Assembly (NCBI GenBank): GCA_013297985.1
Contig: JAAFIY010000013.1
Span: forward strand, 1-48,631
Reading direction: 5' to 3'
Source: Comamonadaceae bacterium
GTDB taxonomy: Bacteria; Pseudomonadota; Gammaproteobacteria; Burkholderiales; Burkholderiaceae_C
Length of the DNA stretch: 48,631 bases
In this document: one piece after another, positions 42,204 to 48,631 of the stretch
How positions within the stretch are numbered: position 1 is the first letter of the stretch
Layout: every line of letters begins with the position of its first letter
The notes under the pieces: generated by a model
The model's database searches: none
What the model saw: the letters and a program-made list of their open reading frames with translations, nothing else
What the model was told of the DNA's origin: nothing
Made by a program: the position numbers and the translations under genes

Positions 42204-42302
42204 AATCCACACACTTGGTCAGCGTCAATATGCTCGCCAGTGTGCAATACAGTTGAGACGGGGCCTAAGCTCGTTGAACAAAAGGCCGAACGGCGGCAGT
42301 AC

Positions 42303-42350
42303 GCTATTATTTTTGTAGCTACTTAGCCTCTGTTTATCTGCCCAAACGCC
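42303..42350. repeat. Dispersed palindromic element, intergenic copy
   Basis: Core GCTATTATTTTTGTAGC at 42303-42319 with tail TACTTAGCCTCTG resembling TGCTTAGGCTTATG at 11383. It is in the leader of glcB. Confidence 0.6.
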
Positions 42351-42421
42351 CCAAAACAACCCATCGTTTCGTCGGTACCCGCCGGGGCGCCGCCCCCATT
42401 GAGATCCCCTGAGGTCGCACC

Positions 42422-44644
42422 ATGAGCACTGCCCGCACCCGCATTCACCGCCTGGACGTGGCCACCGAACTGGCCCGCTTTATTGACACCGAGGTGCTGC
42501 CCGGCACGGGCTTGAGCGCCAACGCTTGGTGGGCCGGTTTTGACGCCTTGGTGGCTGATCTGGCCCCGCGCAATCGCGCCCTGCTGGCCGAACGCGATCG
42601 CCTCCAATCTGAACTGGACGCCTGGCACGCCGCCCATCCCGGCCCGATTGCCGACATGGCCGCTTATCGCCGGTTTTTGGAGCTGATTGGCTATCTGGTG
42701 CCCCCGCCGCCGCCTGGCACCCGCGCCACCACCCAAAACGTGGATGCCGAGCTGGCCACCCAGGCCGGCCCGCAGCTGGTGGTGCCCATCCTGAATGCCC
42801 GCTACGCCCTCAATGCCGCCAACGCACGCTGGGGCAGCCTGTATGACGCCTTGTATGGCACCGATGTCATCCCCGAAACCGAAGGCCGCGAAAAAGGCCC
42901 CGGCTACAACGAAACGCGCGGTGCCGCCGTGGTGGCCTACGCCCGTGGCGTGCTGGACCAGGCCGCGCCATTGGCGCTGGGCAGCCATGCCGATTCAACT
43001 GGCTACAGCGTGCAAAGCGGCAAGCTGGTGGTGGCCCTGAAGGGCGGCGCGCACACCGGGCTGAAAGACGCCACCCAGTTGGTGGGCTACCAAGGCAGCG
43101 CCGTAGCACCGTCGTCGGTGCTGCTGGTGCACCACGGCCTGCACCTGGACATCCGTATCGATCGTGGCCACCCGATTGGCGCCACTGACGCGGCCGGTGT
43201 GGCCGATGTGGTGATGGAAGCGGCGCTGTCCACCATTTTGGATTTGGAAGATTCCGTGGCCGCCGTGGACGCCGCCGACAAGGTGGTGGGCTACCGCAAC
43301 TGGCTGGGCATCGTGCGCGGCACGCTCACTGAAGCGGTCAGCAAAGGCGGCAAAACCTTTACCCGTGGCCTGAATGCCGACCGCGTCTATACCGACGAAG
43401 ACGGCACCGGCACGGTGACATTGCCGGGCCGTTCGCTGCTGTTTTTGCGCAATGTGGGCCATTTGATGACCAATCCGGCCATCCAGGTGCATGAAGCCGA
43501 CGGCACGGTGCGCGAGATTCCCGAGGGCATTCTGGACGCCATGGTCACCACCACCATCGCGCTGCATGACTTGCAAGGCAGCGGCAAATTGGCCGACGGC
43601 ACCGCGATTCGCAACAGCCGCACCGGCAGCGTGTACATCGTCAAACCCAAAATGCACGGCCCGGCTGAGGTGGGCTTTGCGTGCGATTTGTTTGGCCGGG
43701 TTGAAAAAGTGCTGGGCTTGGCAGACAGCACCGTCAAGCTGGGCATCATGGACGAAGAGCGCCGCACCAGCGTCAACCTCAAGGCCTGCATTGCCGCCGC
43801 CGCCAGCCGCGTGGCCTTCATCAACACCGGCTTTTTGGACCGCACCGGTGACGAGATGCACACCGCCATGCAAGCCGGCCCCATGCTGCGCAAAGGCGAC
43901 ATGAAATCCAGCGCCTGGATTGCCGCCTATGAGCGCAACAACGTGCTGGTGGGCCTGGGGCTAGGCCTGCGCGGCCGCGCCCAAATCGGCAAAGGCATGT
44001 GGGCCATGCCCGATTTGATGGCCGAGATGCTCAAACAAAAAATTGGCCACCCCAAGGCGGGTGCCAACACCGCCTGGGTGCCCAGCCCCACGGCTGCCAC
44101 GCTGCATGCATTGCACTACCACCAGGTGAGCGTGGCCGAGGTGCAAAAGACGCTGGAAGCCACCGACGCCGATGCCGAGCGCGACACCCTGCTGGCGGGC
44201 CTGCTGACGGTGCCGGTGTCACCCCAAGCCCACTGGAGCGCCGCCGAGCGCCAGCAAGAGCTAGACAACAACGTGCAAGGCATCTTGGGCTATGTGGTGC
44301 GCTGGGTAGACCAGGGCGTGGGCTGCTCCAAAGTGCCCGACATCCACAACGTGGGCCTGATGGAAGACCGCGCCACCCTGCGCATCAGCAGCCAACACAT
44401 TGCCAATTGGCTGCACCACGGCGTGGTGACGGCCGAACAAGTCACCGCCACCTTCGAGCGCATGGCCGCGGTGGTGGACGGCCAGAACGCGGGCGATAGC
44501 GTGTACCAGCCCATGGCGGGGCGCTTCAGCCAAAGCGCAGCCTACCAAGCGGCGCTGGACTTGGTCTTCAAAGGCAAAGAGCAGCCCAGTGGCTATACCG
44601 AGCCTTTGCTGCATGCGTGGCGCTTAAAGGTGAAGGCGGGCTGA
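42422..44644 (+). CDS. glcB: Malate synthase G
   Basis: A 740-residue enzyme condensing glyoxylate with acetyl-CoA to malate. Family marks: [20 protein letters not shown] near 152, [17 protein letters not shown] with the Mg-binding acidic residues, [25 protein letters not shown] with the catalytic Asp region, and the C-terminal [21 protein letters not shown]. coli GlcB is 723 residues, so length is normal. ATG 42422 follows GAGG by 7 bases. Likely controlled by the IclR protein upstream; no isocitrate lyase gene is in the window. Confidence 0.97.
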   Translation: MSTARTRIHRLDVATELARFIDTEVLPGTGLSANAWWAGFDALVADLAPRNRALLAERDRLQSELDAWHAAHPGPIADMAAYRRFLELIGYLVPPPPPGTRATTQNVDAELATQAGPQLVVPILNARYALNAANARWGSLYDALYGTDVIPETEGREKGPGYNETRGAAVVAYARGVLDQAAPLALGSHADSTGYSVQSGKLVVALKGGAHTGLKDATQLVGYQGSAVAPSSVLLVHHGLHLDIRIDRGHPIGATDAAGVADVVMEAALSTILDLEDSVAAVDAADKVVGYRNWLGIVRGTLTEAVSKGGKTFTRGLNADRVYTDEDGTGTVTLPGRSLLFLRNVGHLMTNPAIQVHEADGTVREIPEGILDAMVTTTIALHDLQGSGKLADGTAIRNSRTGSVYIVKPKMHGPAEVGFACDLFGRVEKVLGLADSTVKLGIMDEERRTSVNLKACIAAAASRVAFINTGFLDRTGDEMHTAMQAGPMLRKGDMKSSAWIAAYERNNVLVGLGLGLRGRAQIGKGMWAMPDLMAEMLKQKIGHPKAGANTAWVPSPTAATLHALHYHQVSVAEVQKTLEATDADAERDTLLAGLLTVPVSPQAHWSAAERQQELDNNVQGILGYVVRWVDQGVGCSKVPDIHNVGLMEDRATLRISSQHIANWLHHGVVTAEQVTATFERMAAVVDGQNAGDSVYQPMAGRFSQSAAYQAALDLVFKGKEQPSGYTEPLLHAWRLKVKAG

Positions 44645-44679
44645 GCGCCGCATCGGGCGTGAATGCAGCGGCCGCCGCC

Positions 44680-44698
44680 TGAAGCGCCGGGGGCTTCA
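44680..44698 (+). terminator. Hairpin after glcB
   Basis: TGAAGC-GCCGGGG-GCTTCA, 6-base arms, 36 bases past the glcB stop. Confidence 0.4.
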
Positions 44699-44722
44699 AA
44701 ACCGCTTGCCAATGGCGCACTG

Positions 44723-44752
44723 CTGAGTGGATGCTTGGATGCTTCCACTCAG
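44723..44752. promoter_or_regulatory. Inverted repeat before the matrixin gene
   Basis: CTGAGTGGA (44723-44731) and TCCACTCAG (44744-44752), perfect 9-base arms; the loop includes part of a tandem GGATGCTT GGATGCTT. It ends 19 bases before the protease ATG. It may be an operator, a leader stem or a second glcB terminator. Confidence 0.45.
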
Positions 44753-44770
44753 ACCTTGTGAAGGCTCGCC

Positions 44771-45736
44771 ATGATCGCCCGCTTTACCTTCAGCCGCCTG
44801 CTTTCCTGGGGCACCGCCGCAGCGCTGGTCTTGGGTGCGCTAGTCGCCTGGGGTCCATCGCACCAAGCCCCTTCGGCTAACGACGGCCAACGCCTGGGCC
44901 CGATGGGCATGGCCGACTACACCGGCCAGGGCGAACACGGCTGGCTGGGCCGCTTTATTGTGGACAGCCGTCGGCCCACTTGGCCTGCCAGCACCGTCAC
45001 CTGGTTTTACAACCCCGAAGGACAGCCGGACGCCCTGGGCACCCAGGCCATCGTGGCCCTCATCGAAAACGCGGGGCGCAAGTGGTCGGGCGTTTGCAAT
45101 GTGCGCTTTGTGTTTGGCGGCTTCACCAACCGCAGGCCAGACATCAACAGCAGCTTTGGCACCATCGACCGGGTGAACGTGATCGGCTGGGATCTGCTCA
45201 CCGGCAACCGCTCGCGCTTTTCCGGTTTTGCCAACTACTGGTACGCCGGCAACAACGCCATGCAAGACAGCGACGTGGTGTTTAACACCGCCCGCATCGA
45301 TGGCGAGTTGGACAACGCCTTCAACTTGGCCGCGCTGGCTACGCACGAAATTGGCCACATGCTGGGCATTGCCCACAGCGACGTGCAGCAGTCGGTGATG
45401 TTTGCCGACCCCTATAACACCTATGCGTTTCAGTCCACGCTGCGTGGCGACGACGCAGCCGCTTGCGTCACCCTGTATGGCGCGCCTGCCTCGGCCACCG
45501 CAGACCGGTTGTTGAACTGGGCTGAGCAATCCACCGGCGGCGCCTTGCTGCCGCTGGGCACCGCCAGCCAGCGTGACCCTGCCAGCGGCCTGGTGTGGCG
45601 CCACTACACCCAAAGCAACCTGTTTGTGGGTGTGTTGGGCGACGACATACTGGTGCTGCCGGTGGGTAGCACCGCGGTGCAGCGGGTAGGGCAGTTAGGC
45701 GCTGTGCTGCCCGTGGTGTTTGGCGCTGGCTTTTAG
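44771..45736 (+). CDS. Exported matrixin-type zinc metalloprotease
   Basis: A 321-residue protein with an N-terminal signal or anchor helix (about 10-28, SWGTAAALVLGALVAWG). The catalytic domain spans about 55-235 and has the zinc motif ATHEIGHMLGIAHSD (HExxHxxGxxH, His about 193) with a following Met in QSVMFADPY as the Met-turn, marking the metzincin/M10 group. The last ~80 residues form a small extra domain (YTQSNLFVGVLGDDILVL). No propeptide cysteine switch is evident. Substrate unknown. It overlaps the next gene by one base. Confidence 0.88.
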   Translation: MIARFTFSRLLSWGTAAALVLGALVAWGPSHQAPSANDGQRLGPMGMADYTGQGEHGWLGRFIVDSRRPTWPASTVTWFYNPEGQPDALGTQAIVALIENAGRKWSGVCNVRFVFGGFTNRRPDINSSFGTIDRVNVIGWDLLTGNRSRFSGFANYWYAGNNAMQDSDVVFNTARIDGELDNAFNLAALATHEIGHMLGIAHSDVQQSVMFADPYNTYAFQSTLRGDDAAACVTLYGAPASATADRLLNWAEQSTGGALLPLGTASQRDPASGLVWRHYTQSNLFVGVLGDDILVLPVGSTAVQRVGQLGAVLPVVFGAGF

Positions 45737-45984
45737 TGAACGCGCCCACGCTGGCTGTCGAGCCCAGTCGCTGCCCCTTGTGCGGGCGGCCCAATGCCTG
45801 CGCCATGGCTGCCGATGCAACCAAGCCCTTGGGCTGCGGCCCTGCCGATGCGCCCTGCTGGTGCGCCCAAATTCGCATCGCACCTGAGGTGCTGCAACGC
45901 GTGCCCGGTGCGGCGGTGGGCGTGGCCTGCATTTGCCGCGCGTGCGCGACAAATCCCGCTGGCGGGGCGGCTAAGCTTGGGTGA
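45736..45984 (+). CDS. Cysteine-rich CWC protein
   Basis: An 82-residue protein; GTG 45736 overlaps the protease stop (TAGTG). Cysteines are arranged CPLCGRPNACAMA, then CWCAQIRI and CICRACA, the pattern of the cysteine-rich CWC family, likely a metal-binding knuckle. Function unknown. The overlap suggests coupled translation with the protease, though family members also occur alone. Confidence 0.82.
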   Translation: MNAPTLAVEPSRCPLCGRPNACAMAADATKPLGCGPADAPCWCAQIRIAPEVLQRVPGAAVGVACICRACATNPAGGAAKLG

Positions 45985-46010
45985 TTCCTCACTCAGCGGA
46001 GACCTGTCCC

Positions 46011-46115
46011 ATGCCCACTTACCACGTTGAAATGCTCGAAGGCCGCACCTTGGAGCAAAAGAAAGCCCTGGTTGAAGCCATCACCCGCGTGAGTGTGGAA
46101 GTGCTGGGTGATGCG
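46011..46115 (+). pseudogene. 4-oxalocrotonate tautomerase-like fragment
   Basis: MPTYHVEMLEGRTLEQKKAL and about 15 more residues match the start of 4-OT-family tautomerases, including catalytic Pro2 and the first helix. Homology stops near residue 35 (LGDAP), where sequence switches to the interior of an MFS transporter. The frame runs on to 46295 as unrelated residues. The gene was cut by a deletion that joined it to the next gene. Confidence 0.85.
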
Positions 46116-47349
46116 CCTGGGCTACCGCACCGTGTACGCGGCTTGCCTGTGGCTGCTGCTGGCGGGCGGCTTGGTGGGCGGCTTTGCCGACAGCTATGGC
46201 CTGGTGCTGGCCGCGCGCTTGGCCGAAGGGCTGGCGGCGGGGGTGATTCAACCGATACCAGCCATCATCATCATGCGGGCCTTTGCGCCGCATGAGCAGG
46301 GCCGCGCCAGCGGCATGTTTGGCATGGTGGTGGTGTTGGCGCCCGCTTTGGGCCCCAGTGTGGGCGGTTTGCTGGTGCAGGCTTTTGGCTGGCGCAGCAT
46401 TTTCTTTATGGTGGTGCCGTTTTGCTTGGCGGGCCTGTGGGCGGCGCAGCGCTATGTGCCCACCACGGCGCCGGGCGGCGTGCCCGCCAGCCGGGCGCAC
46501 GATGGGCTGGATTGGCGTGGCCTGCTGCTGTGCAGCGTGTTTGTGTGCGCGCTGCTGCTGTCCTTGGTGCGCTGGCACGAAGGCCGCAGCCTACAAGCCG
46601 GCGGCCTCACCGTGCTAACGGTGGCGGCGCTGGCGCTGTTTGTGTGGTGGCAGCGGCGGTTGAACCAGCGTGGCGTGGAATCTTTGATGGCGCTCGGCCT
46701 GTTTGAGCACCACCGTTTTGTGATGGGCGCTTGGGTGGCCCTCATCTACGGCATGGCCTTGTTCGGCTCTACCTACCTGGTGCCGGTGTACATGCAGCTG
46801 GGCTTGGGCCTGAGCCCGGCCACCGTGGGCGCGGTCATGTTGCCCAGTGGCATTGCGTTGGCGGTGTGCATTGCCTGGGTGGGCCGCCTGGCCGACACCC
46901 AACCCGCCCACCGATTGGTGACGATTGGCCTGGGGCTCTTGGCGGCTTCGTTTGCCTTGATGCTGACAGTGCCATTGGGGGCGGGGTTGGGGCTGTTGCT
47001 GGCGTGGACCCTGCTGGGCCGCGTGGGGCTGGGCTTTGTGTTGCCTTCGCTTAACTTGGGTGCGCTGCGCGGGATGCCGCTGGCGCTGCTGTCCCATGGC
47101 TCCAGCACCATCAACTTTGTGCGCACCCTGGGTGGGGCCACCGGCGTGGGCCTGTGCGGCATTGCGCTGCAGTGGCGCATTCATGCGCGCGACGCCAGCC
47201 TGATCAGCGGCGCGCCCGACGCCCAGCGCCTGGCTGCGTTTGGTGATGTGTTTGCCGGGCTGGCCTTGGTGTGTGCCCTGGCCATGCTGGCGGCTTGGCG
47301 CTTGCGTGACGCGCCCGGGGCCACGCCGCCTGCATCGACCCCGCCCTAA
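46093..47349 (+). pseudogene. N-terminally truncated MFS (EmrB/QacA-like) transporter
   Basis: A 418-residue open frame that begins in what should be the loop before helix 3: MRLGYRTVYAACLWLLLAGG, then VLAARLAEGLAAGVIQPIPA and GPSVGGLLVQAFGWRSIFFM are conserved drug:H+ antiporter (DHA2) sequence. About the first 75 residues, helices 1-2, are missing. The remainder is intact to its natural end. It could be translated from GTG 46093 or ATG 46111, but a carrier lacking two helices is unlikely to work. The 5' boundary is the junction with the tautomerase fragment. Confidence 0.82.
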
Positions 47350-47441
47350 GGCCCTTGGGTGTATCGGCGCTAGCCAGCGGCAGGCCGCGAAAGTGGCGCA
47401 GAGGTGGGATAGTTCAGGCTTGTTGTTGCCACAGGCCTTTC

Positions 47442-47912
47442 ATGCTCTACAGCCTTCTCAAACTGGTTCATGTGTTGTCCATCGTCGTCTGGGTGGGCGG
47501 CATGGTGTTTGCACACTATTTTTTGCGGCCGGCGGCGGCAGCCCTGCAGCCAGCCGAGCGGCTCACCTTGATGCACGCCACTTTGCAGCGCTTCTTTCAG
47601 GCCGTATCGGTGGCGGCGGTGCTGGCCTTGGTCACAGGGTTTTGGATGCTGGGCCGCACCGCCAAACAAATCGTGCAGGCTGGGGGTGACTTTGCTATGC
47701 CCTGGCACTGGACGGCCATGGCCATCACCGGCACGCTGATGGTGCTGATCTATGGCCACATTCGCTTTGTGCTGTTCAAGCGCTTTGCCGCTGCGGTGAA
47801 GTCCGTGGACTGGGCCGCTGCAGGTGCAGCCCTGGGCACCCTGCGCCAATGGGTGTTAGTGAATCTGTTTCTGGGCGTGGCCACCATTGGTGTGGCGGTG
47901 GTGGGCGGATGA
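47442..47912 (+). CDS. CopD-like four-helix membrane protein
   Basis: A 156-residue inner-membrane protein with four helices. It starts YSLLKLVHVLSIVVWVGGMV, the His/Trp pattern of CopD/DUF-type heme-binding-like membrane proteins; later helices include a His in MPWHWTAMAITGTL and one in YGHIRFVLF. Possible metal or haem ligands are these His residues. No copper genes accompany it. Frame open to 47355, but ATG 47442 starts the helix. Its stop overlaps the next start (ATGA). Confidence 0.78.
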   Translation: MLYSLLKLVHVLSIVVWVGGMVFAHYFLRPAAAALQPAERLTLMHATLQRFFQAVSVAAVLALVTGFWMLGRTAKQIVQAGGDFAMPWHWTAMAITGTLMVLIYGHIRFVLFKRFAAAVKSVDWAAAGAALGTLRQWVLVNLFLGVATIGVAVVGG

Positions 47913-48631
47913 GCGCGGCGGCCGCTGATTTACATGCCGCCTATGCGCAAGCCGGCGCGCTGCAGGCGCAACGGGTGGCCGCAGGGACGCCGGTGGTGGG
48001 CCGCAAGATTGGCTTTACCAATGCGCGCCTGTGGCCGGTGTACGGGGTACACCAACCCATTTGGGGCGCGGTGTATGCCAACACCTTGCAGCACCTGAGT
48101 GGGCCCGGCACCTACGCCCTAGGCCATTTGCACAGCCCCCGGCTAGAGCCTGAAATCGCGTTGCGCATCGGCCGCACGCCAGCGCCCCAGGCCACGCTGG
48201 CCGAATTGGCCGCGTGTGTGGATGCCGTGGCGCACGGCTTTGAAGTGGTCGACTGCCCCTACCCCGACTGGCGCTTTACCGCCGCCCAAGCCGTGGCGGT
48301 GGGCAGTTTGCATGCGGCGCTGCTGCTGGGGCCGGTGATGGCCACCCGCGCATTTGGCGCAAACCTTGCCGATGCACTCACGCAGGTGCAACTGCGCCTG
48401 CTGTGCAACGGCAGCGTACGCGACGAAGGCAGCGGCCAAGCGGTGCTGGGCGGGCCCTTGCAGGCGCTACAGCACTTGGTGCATTTGCTGCATGAACAAG
48501 GCGCGCCGCCGCTGTCGGCAGGCGAATGGGTCACCACCGGTTCACTCACCCAAGCCCTGCCGATTCAAGCGGGTGAGCGCTGGCACACTGAGATCTCAGG
48601 CCCACCCGCCGGTGTGTGGGCGGCCAGCGCG
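47909..48631 (+). CDS. 2-keto-4-pentenoate hydratase-like protein (partial)
   Basis: 241 codons with no stop before the window end, so at most the last few residues are missing. The start ATG overlaps the CopD-like stop as ATGA. The fold is that of MhpD/FAH-family hydratases: GRKIGFTNARLWPVYG near 30, PIWGAVYANTL, the metal-binding ExE in RLEPEIALRIG near 87, GFEVVDCPYPDWRF near 113, and GEWVTTGSLT. These hydrate 2-oxopent-4-enoate in aromatic meta-cleavage pathways, though relatives act as decarboxylases or hydrolases. No pathway partner is in view. Confidence 0.85.
   Translation, partial: MSAAAADLHAAYAQAGALQAQRVAAGTPVVGRKIGFTNARLWPVYGVHQPIWGAVYANTLQHLSGPGTYALGHLHSPRLEPEIALRIGRTPAPQATLAELAACVDAVAHGFEVVDCPYPDWRFTAAQAVAVGSLHAALLLGPVMATRAFGANLADALTQVQLRLLCNGSVRDEGSGQAVLGGPLQALQHLVHLLHEQGAPPLSAGEWVTTGSLTQALPIQAGERWHTEISGPPAGVWAASA

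Larger units (their letters stand above)
42122..42421. other. Intergenic region between iclR-type gene and glcB
   Basis: 300 bases without a gene. It holds a weak stem CGGCC...GGCCG (42134-42151), the CACACA/TGTGTG palindrome at 42189-42203, a copy of the dispersed element from 42303, and the glcB ribosome site GAGG at 42411-42414. No convincing -35/-10 pair was found. Confidence 0.6.

Noticed and set aside
42122..42421. tRNA, riboswitch or small RNA in the largest gene-free stretch
   Set aside because: No cloverleaf, CCA end or riboswitch consensus could be traced; only short palindromes and a repeat copy.

Overview
This is a GC-rich chromosomal segment from a betaproteobacterium, most likely Burkholderiales/Comamonadaceae. 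That placement rests on protein similarity by eye, on clusters such as yajC-secD-secF, apaG/rpe-gph and lptA-lptB-rpoN, and on two repeat types I associate with that family: a short GCTAY-N7-RTAGC palindrome with a tail, and a CCCCAAGG...CCTTGGGG element. I cannot name the genus. No rRNA, tRNA, CRISPR array, prophage or insertion sequence was seen. Nearly all coding capacity is housekeeping or envelope related, read as about 43 whole or partial genes and two gene remnants.

Layout. 1-2470 (minus): yajC-secD-secF, the Sec accessory complex, cut by the left edge. 2636-6894: a large indolepyruvate ferredoxin oxidoreductase fusion divergent from an Lrp/AsnC regulator. 6970-10222: a secreted TIM-barrel glycosidase-like protein, MltA, and a one-helix small protein. 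10283-13406: a JmjC-like cupin protein, gph and rpe, divergent from apaG. 13439-18137: thiL, pgpA and cinA, a usual neighbourhood here split by a small-gene/LysR pair and by a CheV-like gene. 18209-19867: an inner-membrane FMN glutamate-synthase-like protein. 19864-28899 (all minus): argS, a SPOR protein, dsbA, lptA, lptB, rpoN, a THUMP methyltransferase and a PIN protein. 28973-32572: argP/argO around a palindromic operator, psiF, and a DUF2917/LysR divergent pair. 32631-38092: an outer-membrane FecR-TPR-beta-barrel protein and a CHASE2 adenylate cyclase, the most system-like pair in the window. 38064-41209: ygfA, slt, and an orphan F0 c-subunit gene. 41297-44644: an IclR regulator and malate synthase G. 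44771-48631: a matrixin-type protease, a CWC protein, a tautomerase/MFS deletion scar, a CopD-like membrane protein and a partial 2-keto-4-pentenoate hydratase-like gene.

Three things stand out. First, a roughly 65-70 nt palindromic element lies between genes and also inside the reading frames of thiL and rpoN (and, as its core only, argS), always in the same frame, adding a related 23-residue peptide to ThiL and RpoN. Elsewhere it supplies stop codons (cyclase, gph, a small gene) or touches a start codon (cupin). Second, the FecR-TPR-barrel and CHASE2-cyclase genes could form a trans-envelope route to cAMP. Third, a solitary ATP synthase c-subunit gene lies away from any atp operon.

All family assignments come from reading motifs by eye; no database search was run. 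Start codons were chosen from ribosome binding sites, overlaps and family length, and are marked where doubtful.
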